DNA from: Prorocentrum cordatum
Lineage: Eukaryota > Sar > Dinophyceae > Prorocentrales > Prorocentraceae
Assembly: GCA_963575745.1 (NCBI GenBank)
Contig: CAUYUJ010018885.1
Location: forward strand, 59,269 to 123,268
Reading direction: 5' to 3'
Length of the DNA stretch: 64,000 bases
The first letter of the stretch is position 1. Each line of letters starts with the position of its first letter. The notes beneath the pieces were generated by a model. That model ran no database searches. It was not told the origin of the DNA and saw only the letters and a list, made by a program, of their open reading frames with translations. Below are positions 49,581 through 58,490 of the stretch, piece after piece. The position numbers and the translations under genes are program-made.

Positions 49581-50352
49581 CTCGGCGAGTGGCGTGAGGA
49601 GTTTCTTGGAAGGTCTGGCGGAGGCAGGCGAGGGCAACGTCGAGGGCTCCAGCAACAAGGTCAAGGTGCAGATTCGCGCGGGAGTCCTGGACGACCGCCT
49701 GTCGGGCAAGCAGAGCGTCTCGCAGATCACGCTGGTGTACCACGCCAGCACGGGGCACATCACGTTGCACTCGCCGGCGGCGCTCGAGGACGGCATGCGC
49801 GACCGCCTGAAGGTGCTCGAGGGCCTCTACCACATGGCGCTGAAGAACGACCTGGTGCCACCGGCCCCGCCTGGAGGATCGATCGTGGAGAACTCCTTCC
49901 GCCTCCCGGCCTGGGACGAGTTGTCGGCGGGCAACTCGGAGAGCCAGGGCGGCCCTCCCAGCACGGGAGCTGGCGGGACGCAACACAGCTGCCGGCCATC
50001 TCGGACACTACGTCTGCCCAGGGAGTCGGAGATGCACAGCGAGATCGGGGACGTCGGAGTGTCAGTGTGCGAGCACATGGCGGACTTTCCCCTCTGGCGC
50101 GATAAGATCTTCAGATTCTTAGTTGAGGAGTGTGGTCTGCAGCCAGAGATGTTGAACGAAGAGGATCCGGAGTCATGGAAGCAGACAGGTGCGTTTGACC
50201 AGGCTCCGATCGTGGCGGTGGAGGAGGGCTCTGTTGCCGAGGATGCTATGTCCCTGGGGAGCTGGATGCCCGCTTCGTCGAGAGCGGCGGGTTCGAGCCG
50301 AGCGGGGGCGCCTACGTCGAAGGCGTCAGGCTCAGAGGACAGGCTCCCCTAG
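49558..50352 (+). CDS. Extra ORF of the copia element after RNase H, 264 aa
   Basis: ATG 49558 overlaps the end of pol (stop 49578-49580) in a different frame. The frame is intact for 264 codons. The N-terminal 130 residues look folded (VRSFLEGLAEAGEG, VKVQIRAGVLDDRL, ITLVYHASTGHITLHSP, LKVLEGLYHMALKNDL). The rest is Ser/Pro/Gly-rich with one helical patch (FPLWRDKIFRFLVEECGL). It has no signal peptide, membrane segment or zinc motif, so it is not env-like. It lies between RNase H and the purine-rich tract (GTGGGAG, 50476-50482) that precedes the 3' LTR. Its frame survives while pol has decayed. Function unknown. It could be an accessory protein or pol tail in a shifted frame. Confidence 0.6.
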   Translation: MVKIEANNSASGVRSFLEGLAEAGEGNVEGSSNKVKVQIRAGVLDDRLSGKQSVSQITLVYHASTGHITLHSPAALEDGMRDRLKVLEGLYHMALKNDLVPPAPPGGSIVENSFRLPAWDELSAGNSESQGGPPSTGAGGTQHSCRPSRTLRLPRESEMHSEIGDVGVSVCEHMADFPLWRDKIFRFLVEECGLQPEMLNEEDPESWKQTGAFDQAPIVAVEEGSVAEDAMSLGSWMPASSRAAGSSRAGAPTSKASGSEDRLP

Positions 50353-50482
50353 GAGACCGACATCTGAGTGGCTTTCGCCTCCCGTGCGCCGTGCTCTGGA
50401 CAATGGTCTGTGTGATGTGAAGAGGGTTTCAGCCGACGCTGAGCCCAAAGTCGGAGTTGAGGCAACTTTTAAATTGTGGGAG

Positions 50483-50634
50483 TGTTGATTCAGTGCGTAT
50501 TGCCTCACTCCGCTGCCGTTCGGGCACTAGCTAGCTTGGTGACTCGCGGTGGGGCACCCGCGAGAGGAAAACAAGCTAGCCCTCACTCTTTCCACAGGGT
50601 CCGGAGGGCCCTTACTACCGCTCGGGAATTGACA
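50483..50634 (+). repeat. 3' LTR
   Basis: 152 bp, colinear with the 5' LTR without gaps and with 6 substitutions. Preceded by a short purine tract, GTGGGAG. Followed by the target duplication GGGCC and resumption of the repeat field. Confidence 0.95.
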
Positions 50635-50639
50635 GGGCC

Positions 50640-51560
50640 CCTGGGGCCTGTCCTGGGCGTCCTGCGGCCTCCTGGACCTCTCTGGGGCCTCCTGAGGCTC
50701 GCAGGGTCCCATGGAGGATATGTAACATGTGGTCTTCTGGGCCCCCAGGCTGGACCACCTCTTGCGCAGCATCTGAGAGCTCAGAGTTGCGAGAATGTCT
50801 TGTGCGAAACAGGCCGGACCACCTTGCGCACGGCATCTCAGAGCTCAGAGTTGCAAGGATGTCTCAGGCGAGACGGGCCGGACCACCTCGCGCAGGGCAT
50901 CTCAGAGCTCAGAAGTTCGAGGATGTCTCAGGCGAAACGGGCCGGACCACCTCTCGCGCGGCATCTCCGAAGTCAGAGTTTCGAGGATGTCTCAGGCGAA
51001 ACGGGCCGGACCACCTCGCGCAAGGCATCGCAGAGCTCAGAGTTTCGAGGATGTCTCAGGCGAAACGGCCCGGACCACCTCTCGCACGGCACCTCGGGGC
51101 TCAGAGTTTCGAGGATGTCTCAAGCGAAACGGCCCGGACCACCTCTCGCGCGGCGTCCCGGAGCGCAACTTTTTGAGGATGTCTCAGGCGAAACGGCCAA
51201 TCCCAGCCAACTCAGAAACGAGAGTTGTGAGGATGTCTCAAGCGAAACGGCCAAAACCATAATTTTTTGTGAGGATGTCTCTGCTCCGCGTTCCCTCGGC
51301 CGGAGTTAGTTTCTATCACAACAGCACCCCGTTCAGCAAGCTGTTTGGAGAAAAAATCGCGACGTCGGATGTCTGCGCAGGGCGGAAAGCAGGGCGCGCA
51401 TGGCGGCATCTCGGAGCTTCGCATTGTGAGGATGGCTCGGGAGAAACGGGCTGGACCACCTCGCGTGCGGCATCTCGGAACTTAGTATTGGAAGGATGCC
51501 CCAAGCGAAACGGGCCGTTCTACCTCTCGACTCCCGTTAAGCCCTCTCGTACAACTCCAT
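50640..51560. repeat. 64-bp minisatellite and CCTCCTGG repeats right of the copia element
   Basis: Continues the pattern interrupted at 43492. From 50740 to about 51250 roughly eight copies of the 64-bp unit lie in tandem (GATGTCTCAGGCGAAACGG, CCGGACCACCTC, CTCAGAGTTTCGAG). More diverged copies are at 51400-51560. The block at 51255-51350 (CTGCTCCGCGTTCCCTCGG; GCACCCCGTTCAGCAAGCTG) recurs at 54240-54315. Confidence 0.9.
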
Positions 51561-52560
51561 TCCTAATCCCTCCTCTTCCTGCTCCTCCTCCTCCTCCTCC
51601 TTCTCGTCCTCCTCCTCCTCCTCCTGCCTGCTCCCTCCTCCTCCTCATCCTCCTCATCCTCCTCCTCCTCCTCCCCCTCCTCCTCCGGCACGTTTTGAGA
51701 CGTCGCTAAAAGGTGTATAGAAATCCTAATTGGGGAACCCTGTCTCGGAGCCCAGAGTTGCGAGGATGTCCCAGGTCGCACCTGGTCGACGAGTAAGCTG
51801 TCGGGTCGCGGGCAACTTTAAGAAGCAAACTTTAAGAGGAACTCAGAAGCAATTTTAAGAGGAAGCGGGGGAGGGCGCGGAAGCGAGGGGGCATGCCGTG
51901 ATGGTTCTTTCGGGGATGAGATCGAGAGGTACACGGCGCACTTCTCAAAAGAAAAATCGTGACGTCGGATGTCTGGGTAGGGCGGAAGGCAGTGCGCGCA
52001 TGACGGATGCTGAGGCGGCAGAAACGACGACGGCGGGAGCGGGGAGGCGGTGGCAGAGGCGCAGCAGCGGGAGGCGGGAGGCGGGAGGAGGGAGGAGGGA
52101 AGAGGAAGCAGGCGGGAAATGGGAAGAGGGAGGCGGGAGAAGGAATGAGAGAGGTTGCTATTGGAGTTTCTGTGCTACGAAACGTCTCAGGCAGAATGGG
52201 CCAGACCATCTCGCGCGCAACATCTTCGAGCCTCGCATTGCGAGGATGGCTCAATCGAAACGGGCCGGACCACCTCGCCAACGACATCTTGGAGCTCAGT
52301 ATTGGAAGGATGTCTCAAACGAAACGGGCCGGACAATCTTTCGCACACGTGTTGACATTGACAAGTCCACATCGCACTCGCTTCCCGTTAGGTCCTCTCC
52401 TGCAACTCCTTTCCTTCTCCCTCCTCCTCCTCCTCCTCCTCCTCCTCCTCCTCCTCCTCCCCCTCTTCCTGCCTGCTCCCTCATGCACATCATCCGCCTC
52501 CTCCTTCTCCCTTCCATCTCCTTCTCCTCTTCTTCCTCCTCCTCCTCCTCCTCCACCTCC
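51560..52560. repeat. TCC tracts and duplicated segment
   Basis: TCC-rich tracts at 51570-51690 and 52410-52560. The parts 51350-51590 and about 51940-52420 share segments in the same order (GACGTCGGATGTCTG, then AGTATTGGAAGGATG, then CTCCCGTTA). No gene supported. Confidence 0.75.
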
Positions 52561-54300
52561 TCTTCATCCCGAACGGCATCTCGGAGCCTAGAGTTGCGAG
52601 GATGTGTCCAGCGTAACGGGCTGGACCACCTCGCGCGCGGCATCTCGGACCCCAGAGTTGCGACGATGTCTCTGGCGAAACGTGGTGCGAGGAAGTCTCA
52701 GGCGAAACGGGCCGGACCACCTCGAGCGCGGCGTCTCAGAGCTCCGAGTTGCGGGGGCCTCCTGGGGCCTCCTCGGACCTCCTGGTGACCTCCTGGGGCT
52801 TCCTCCTGGGCCTCCTGTGGCCTCCTGGACCCACCTGGGGCTTCCTGAAGCCTCTTGGGGCTCCCAGCCGGGATATCTAACCTGTGGCCATTTGGGCCTC
52901 TCCAAATGGAGGGGGGGGGGCACAAGAGCAGGAAAAATCAACGAATCGACACCGGATGTGTATTAATTTGACACGCTCTGATAGGCAGCCTCCTGGGGCC
53001 TCCTGGGGGCCTCCTGGGAATCCTGCGGCCTCCTGGTGCCTCCTGGGACCCCTGGGGCCTGTCCTGGGCGTCCTGCGGCCTCCTGGGGCCTCCTGGGGCC
53101 TCCTGGAGACCTCCTGGAGCTTCCTCCTGGGCCTCCTGTGGCCTCCTGAACTCCACCTGAGGTTTCCTGAAGGCTCTTGGGGCTCCCAGGGGGGATATCT
53201 AGCCTGTGGCCGCTTGGGCCCCTCAAAATGGAGGGGGGGGCACAAGAGCAGGAAAAATCAACGAATCGACACCGGATGTGTATTAACTTGACACGTTCTG
53301 ATAGAGGGTTTCCTGGGGCCTCCTGGGAGCCTCCTGGGAATCTCCTGGGGGCCTCTGGGGCTTGTCCTGGGCGTCCTGCGGCCTCCTGGACCTCTCTGGG
53401 GCCTCCTGAGGCTCGCAGGGTCCCATGGAGGATATGTCACATGTGGTCTTCTGGGCGCCCAGGCTGGACCACCTCTCGCGCAGCATCTGAGAGATCAGAG
53501 TTGCGAGAATGTCTTGTGCGAAACAGACCGGACCACCTTGCGCACGGCATCTCAGAGCTCAGAGTTATAAGGATGTCTCAGGCGAGACGGGCCGGACCAC
53601 CTCGCGCAGGGCATCTCAGAGCTCAGAAGTTCGAGGATGTCTCAGGCGAAACGGGCCGGACCACCTCTCGCGCGGCATCTCCGAAGTCAGAGTTTCTAGG
53701 ATGTCTCAGGCGAAATGAGCCGGACCAACTCGCGCAAGGCATCGCAGAGCTCAGAGTTTCGAGGATGTCTTGTGCGAAACAGACCGGACCACCTTGCGCA
53801 CGGCATCTCAGAGCTCAGAGTTATAAGGATGTCTCAGGCGAGACGGGCCGGACCACCTCTCGCGCGGCGTCCCGGAGCGCATCTTTTTGAGGATGTCTCG
53901 GGCGAAACGGCCCGGACGACCTCTCGCGCGGCGTCCCAGAGCGCAACTTTTTGAGGATGTCTGTGGCGAAACGGCCCGGACCACCTCTCGCACGGCACCT
54001 CGGGGCTCAGAGTTTCGAGGATGTCTCAGGCGAAACGGCCCGGACCACCTCTCGCGCGGCGTCCCAGAGCGCAACTTTTGGATGCGAAACGGCCCGGACC
54101 ACCTCTCGCGCGGCGTCCCGGAGCGCAACTTTTGGAGGATGTCTCAGGCGAAACGGCCAATCCCGGCCAACTCAGAAACGCGAGTTGTGAGGATGTCTCA
54201 AGCGAAACGGCCAAAACCATAAAATTGTTGTGAGGATGATTCTGCTCCGCGTTCCCTCGGCTGGAGTTAGTTTCTACCACAACAGCACCCCGTTTAGCAA
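52560..54300. repeat. Second copy of the complex repeat field
   Basis: 52560-52990 duplicates 42340-42790. 53040-53460 repeats the GGCCTCCTGG and ACAAGAGCAGGAAA blocks. 53465-54240 is another tandem run of the 64-bp unit. 53341-53456 is the paralogue of the sequence into which the copia element inserted. Confidence 0.9.
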
Positions 54301-54304
54301 GCTG

Positions 54305-54350
54305 TTTGGGGAATCATCCTCCTCCTCCTCCCCTTCCTCCTCCTCCTCCC

Positions 54351-54385
<35 letters not shown>

Positions 54386-54570
54386 TCCTCCTCCTGCTCC
54401 TCCTCCTCCTGCTCCTCCTCCTCCTTCGCCTCCTCCTCCTCCTCCTTTCTCCTCCCATTCGTCCTCATCATTCGAGCTTCGAGCTTGGAGCTCCTGTCCT
54501 CCCCCTCCTCCTCCTCCCCTCCTCCTCCTCCTCCTCCTCCTCCTCCTCCTCCTCCTCCTCCCCTCTCTCG
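54305..54570. repeat. TCC microsatellite
   Basis: CTCCTC runs with a non-repetitive interruption at about 54455-54495. Confidence 0.9.
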
Positions 54571-54589
54571 GCCGCCCAGCTGGGGTCGG

Positions 54590-54740
54590 AGTAGATAGGG
54601 ATCGGAGAACCGCGCCGCATCGCCGACGCATCGGCGATGCGGTTCGATGTGGAGCCTGGCCTTCTCCGCGCAGACATGGCTGATGCATCACCGACGTCGC
54701 CGATGCAGCGACGATGCGGCGCGATCCTCCGACGCCCTCT
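54590..54740. mobile_element. CATCGCCGATG foldback element, copy 2
   Basis: Diverged copy of the element at 38046-38243: same opening (GTAGATAGGGATCGGAG), same palindromic CATCG core (54614-54642, with a mismatch), same right part (GATGCGGCGCGATCC). Confidence 0.75.
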
Positions 54741-54756
54741 GGGAAGCCCCACCTCT

Positions 54757-54940
54757 CGTCGCAAAAAAACAGTACCGTCGGACGGGTTTTTACCGCTCTC
54801 GGCTTCCAGGGTCCCTCAACGGGCCCCTGGGCCGTCATAGAACGGGTTGGTCCGAAAATCTGCTCTGGGGGAAGGGGTCCAGACCTTTGGGCACCCACGC
54901 TGCGTAAAAACACAACGTCACTTTGACTTCGGATCTTGAT
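54757..54940 (-). mobile_element. Dispersed ~170-bp repeat (MITE-like), copy 2
   Basis: Inverse-complement relative of 34190-34380. Shared words include CCAAAGGTCTGGA and CGTGGG near one end and GGTAAAAACCCGTCC near the other. Directly abuts the CATCG foldback element. Confidence 0.65.
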
Positions 54941-54984
54941 TTTCCGACTCGAAATGTGTATCGGAAATGCACCCCAGAGCGGAA

Positions 54985-55340
54985 GCAGCGCCGGCAAAGC
55001 AGGGCGGAAATCGGCATCAAATGAGTTTGAAAGGTAGGGCGGCCATATCGCCCAAAGTACGGCGGATCCGAAGTCAGGGTCAGCGTTCCGAGCGTTTCCC
55101 CGGCCTTCCGTCCCACACAGAAGAGCGACGCGCCAGCGGCTTGCAGGGAGTAGCGTGTCGCAGGAGCCGTCGCTGCGACACGCTGGGCAAGAGTTCCCCT
55201 GACTTCGGTTCCGCCGTACTTTCTGGGCGATTTCGCAAGCAGGGCGGAAATGTCGGACCTGCTTTTCAGACCCCGTTGATGCAAAGTTCCGCCCAGCGCT
55301 GCCGTTGTTGTGTCCGCCCTACCTTTGCGGAAATATTAAC
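54985..55340. mobile_element. Large foldback element rich in GGCGGA/TCCGCC
   Basis: Arms of about 35 bp at 55045-55079 (CAAAGTACGGCGGATCCG, AAGTCAGGG) and their inverse complement at 55196-55231. Inner hairpin AGCGTGTCGCAG (55152-55163) / CTGCGACACGCT (55173-55184). Outer parts (AGGGCGGAAATCGGCATCAA; TTGATGCAAAGTTCCGCCC) are also roughly inverted. Related words recur at 55410-55440, 57370-57530 and 58115-58150. Confidence 0.7.
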
Positions 55341-55629
55341 ACGTCCGCCCAATTTTGTCCGTGCCGTCTGGGGCGCATTTCCCACACAATGTTCAGTCGG
55401 AGAATCGACCAAAGTACGTACGGCGGATCTGGAGAAGCAGAGCGAGGCGCCGGCGCCCTGGAGGGCGCAGCGTGTTGCAGGGGCCGCCGCCGCGGCACGC
55501 CCAGCAGGAGCTCCTCACCGACGGCCCCAGACGTACGACGATCCGATTGCTCCACTGCGCGGCTCCAGGGGTCCCGGGGTGGAGTCCTCTGCCCCAGGCC
55601 CGTTCTCGATGGTCCTGGGGCCCGAGGAC

Positions 55630-55850
55630 GGCCCCTCCTCCTCCTCCTCCTTCTCCTCCTCCTCCTCCTCCTCCTCCTCCTCCTCCTCCTCCTCCTCCTC
55701 TCCTCCTCCTCCTCCTCCTCCCTCCTCCTCCTCCTCCTCCTCCTCCTCCTCCTCCTCCTTCCTCCTCCCTCCCTCCTCCCTCTTTTCTCCCCCTCCTCCG
55801 CCTCCTCCCCCTCCTCCCCCTCCTCCCCCTCCTCCCCCTCGTCGAGGCAG
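55630..55850. repeat. TCC microsatellite
   Basis: CTCCTC run with CCTCCCCCT variants toward the right end. Confidence 0.95.
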
Positions 55851-56031
55851 AATGCTGGGGTCGAAGAACTCGGGTCGTCGGAGGCTCGGGCGCCGCCGCC
55901 CCCGCCCCCCGTGTCCGAAGGCCGAGCTCGCCAGAGCAGACTCGCTGCTCGCGGGGGGCGGCAGCCTGGAGGAGCTGCTCTCGGCGCGGCCGCTGGAGCC
56001 GGTGACCGGGAGGGAGAACCGCCATTCGGGT

Positions 56032-56249
56032 GTAGGATCAAGCAGTGGTGAAGCGTCCTGGCTCGCCTATAGGCCTACCAAAGGATGTTTTAGGAACCTC
56101 GTGTGGCTTCCGCGATATGTGACTGTCTCGTTTGAACATATCGGGTCTATCTTCTAAGAACGTTGTTTTCGTTCTTAGAACATTTTTGGGTTCTAAGAAC
56201 ATGTCGTGGTAGGACTGTAGGAATGCCGGGACGGTCGGTCCCTGCTCAA
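56032..56249. mobile_element. Foldback element, copy 2, with 9-bp target duplication
   Basis: Same family as 35269-35502, with GTTCTWAGAAC palindromes at 56170-56180 and 56190-56200 and degenerate ones elsewhere. The 9-mer CATTCGGGT occurs at 56023-56031 and 56250-56258, directly flanking the element. A duplication of this length suggests a Mutator- or hAT-like origin. Confidence 0.8.
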
Positions 56250-56509
56250 CATTCGGGTTTTGCTAGAAGTACCCCTGACCCAAGGTACCCCTAGGATACT
56301 CGGGGTGGCCCAGACGCCCTCCAGGGCACCCCTCGCGAGGCCCAGAGGGCCTCAGGGGCTCCAAAGTGGAGCGAGAAGCTGGGGGCACCTTGGGCCAGGG
56401 GCACTTCTAGCAACACCCGACATCAATGGCACGCTGCCGTTGATATCCCGTCAGCCTGTAACTCCTACGGTGTTGTCCGAAGGGCTGGTGTCTCTTCAAC
56501 AGTGACGCG

Positions 56510-56516
56510 CCGATGA

Positions 56517-56567
<51 letters not shown>

Positions 56568-56593
56568 GAAGACGACGGCGACGACGACGACGC

Positions 56594-56645
<52 letters not shown>
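56510..56645. repeat. GAC/ACG trinucleotide microsatellite
   Basis: Nearly pure GAC triplets over about 130 bp. Frames give Arg, Asp or Thr runs. Confidence 0.95.
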
Positions 56646-56648
<3 letters not shown>

Positions 56649-56835
56649 GCCGTGTCATTGATGCTGGCTTTGCTCCACGAGGTGACCATCTTCGCGCGGC
56701 CTGGCCGCCGCCGCGTGCAGAGGGCGGGCTGACGGGCCGATGGCCCCGGGGGGGGCGCTTGCTCGGCATGGCATAAACGAGCCCTGGGGTCAGCATCGTT
56801 TGGACGACCTCATCCCCCTTCCCAGACCCCCTCGC

Positions 56836-56998
56836 GTCGTGAAGAAATCATGACGGGAGTTTTTGTCGCTGTTTTCGGCCACGGGGGGCCCTTGCCAGCC
56901 CGCGGGGCCGTCAAAAACGACTCATGATGAAAAACCGGTCCAGGGGAATGGGTCGAGACCTCTGAGGGTCGAAGTTATGAAAAAATCATGACGTCGGG
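56836..56998 (-). mobile_element. Dispersed ~170-bp repeat (MITE-like), copy 3
   Basis: Inverse-complement relative of 34190-34380 (CGGTTTTTCATC; GAGTCGTTTTTGACGG; AAGGGCCCCCCGTGGCC). Bounded by ATCATGACG words at both ends. Confidence 0.65.
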
Positions 56999-57254
56999 GG
57001 TCTGGGTTCACATCCAGACCCCACCATCTCAGCACCCCACTTGGGGATATACCCCTCGAAACTCCAAGGGGAACAGCCTGTATCCTCATCTAGGGGAGGA
57101 TAAATCGGCCAGTGGGGCCCAGGCCACGTCCATGGGGATAGGGGTCGGTTAAACGATACTCATGGGGGAAAGCGCGAAAGGTTGCCAATCGAAGGGTTGC
57201 TAATCGCGCGCGCGCTCTTCTGCCCGCGCGTCCTTCTGGATGCCTGACTCTGTG

Positions 57255-57326
57255 GTGGTGGTGGTGGTGGTGGTGGTGGTGGTGGTGGTGGTGGGTGGGG
57301 GTGGGGTGGGGGGGGGGGGGGGGGGG
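57255..57326. repeat. GGT microsatellite and poly-G
   Basis: GGT triplets at about 57255-57292, then GGGTGGGGGTGGGG and a G run to about 57326. Confidence 0.9.
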
Positions 57327-57349
57327 AAACCCCGACTCCGGATCCGCCG

Positions 57350-57535
57350 TTCTTTGAGCGACTCCGCCCAAAGCACGGCAGGTCCGAAGTCAGGGCGGAA
57401 AGTAGGGCGGCAAAAGTGGGGCAGAAGTTTCCGCCCTAAGGTTCAAGCTCCTTTGATGCCGATTTCCGCCCTACTTTGACGTCGCTGTTTTCCTGCCCTA
57501 CTTTTGCGGAGATATCCGGCCCTAGTTGTGTGAGG
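57350..57535. mobile_element. Second member of the GGCGGA foldback family
   Basis: Contains GCCCAAAGCACGGCAGG, GTCCGAAGTCAGGGCGG and GATGCCGATTTCCGCCCT. These match, partly in inverse orientation, the element at 54985-55340. Ends not defined. Confidence 0.55.
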
Positions 57536-57654
57536 CGAAAACTTCCACCCCTTCCTTGTCGCTCCAGCTGAGGTACGACGCGATAGTGTGACAATTACTT
57601 TGCGTATGCGGAAGACCTTCCTTGTCTTGTAGATGACAGAATTTTCTTGTATTC

Positions 57655-57745
57655 CGGCGTGGGTTCGACGCGGATTCGACGTGAAGGCGACGTGGATTCG
57701 ACACAGATTCGACGCGCTCGACACGGAGTCGACACGGATGCAGCA
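57655..57745. repeat. Degenerate GGATTCGACRC short repeat
   Basis: About seven imperfect 11-13-bp units around ATTCGACGCGG and ATTCGACACAG. Confidence 0.6.
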
Positions 57746-57899
57746 CGGATGGCAGCCGCGACGTGACAGACGAGGTCCCCCGCAGATGCAACATAAGGAA
57801 ATTCAGCCCAAATGCAGTCGGGCCGTTGATGAAGACACCCTTTTCGTTGGGGAGTTGCTCGTTTTGAAGAGACAGCGCCCCGCGGTTCCTTCCTTCCTT

Positions 57900-57960
57900 C
57901 CTTCCTCCTCTCCTCCTCCTCCCCCTCCCTCCTCTCCTCCTCCTCCTCCCCCCTCCTCGT
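57900..57960. repeat. CCTT/TCC pyrimidine tract
   Basis: TTCCTTCC followed by CTCCTCC runs. Bases 57960-58150 carry no recognised gene. Confidence 0.7.
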
Positions 57961-58149
57961 TGGGGAGGTGCTCAGAGTTCCTTACTTGTTTTGCAGCTTG
58001 TCTGAGGTTTTCCCGAGGTCTTCTGTGGGACATCGAAGTGCAACTTACGGAGGAACGGGGCCTCGTTCCTTCTGTAGGGTTCCTTATGACAGCGTTTCGA
58101 TTGCAAGAGACTTCAGCCAAGGTGCGGCGGATCCGAAGTGGTACGGCGG

Positions 58150-58402
58150 ATGGGGCAGCAGGAGGAGGAGGAGGAGGAGGAGGAGGAGGAGGAGGAGGAG
58201 AACGAAGAGGACGAGGAGAACGAGGAGGACGAGGAGAACGAGGAGGACGAGGAGGAGGAGGAGGAGGAAGAGGAGGAGGAGGAGGAGGAGGAGGAGGAGG
58301 AGGAGGAGCAGGAAGAGGAGGAGAAGGAGGAGGAGGAGGAGGAGGAGGAAGAGGAGGAGGAGGGAGGATGGTGGAGGGAGGAGGAGGAGGAGGAGGAGGA
58401 GC
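58150..58402 (+). repeat. GGA microsatellite flanking LINE-D
   Basis: GGA triplets with GAACGA/GACGAG interruptions. On the minus strand this is a TCC tract beginning about 90 bp after the LINE-D ORF2 stop. Confidence 0.95.
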
Positions 58403-58490
58403 TTTTTTGCAATGCGCGGCAGCCAGGCGCACACCCTATTCGCGAGAGCAAAAAGGCCGGGCGACAGGCTGGCAAGACAAAACCTGCGGG

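Larger units (their letters stand above)
43493..50634 (+). mobile_element. Ty1/copia-type LTR retrotransposon, complete but decayed
   Basis: 7142 bp. LTRs of 152 bp differ at 6 positions, start TGTTGA and end TTGACA. The 5-bp target duplication GGGCC is at 43488-43492 and 50635-50639. Internal order: gag with CCHC knuckle, protease, methyltransferase-like module, integrase, RT, RNase H, extra ORF. Integrase before RT is the copia order. In-frame stops at 43772 and 47799, several frameshifts and an altered RT box mean this copy is non-autonomous. Confidence 0.92.
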
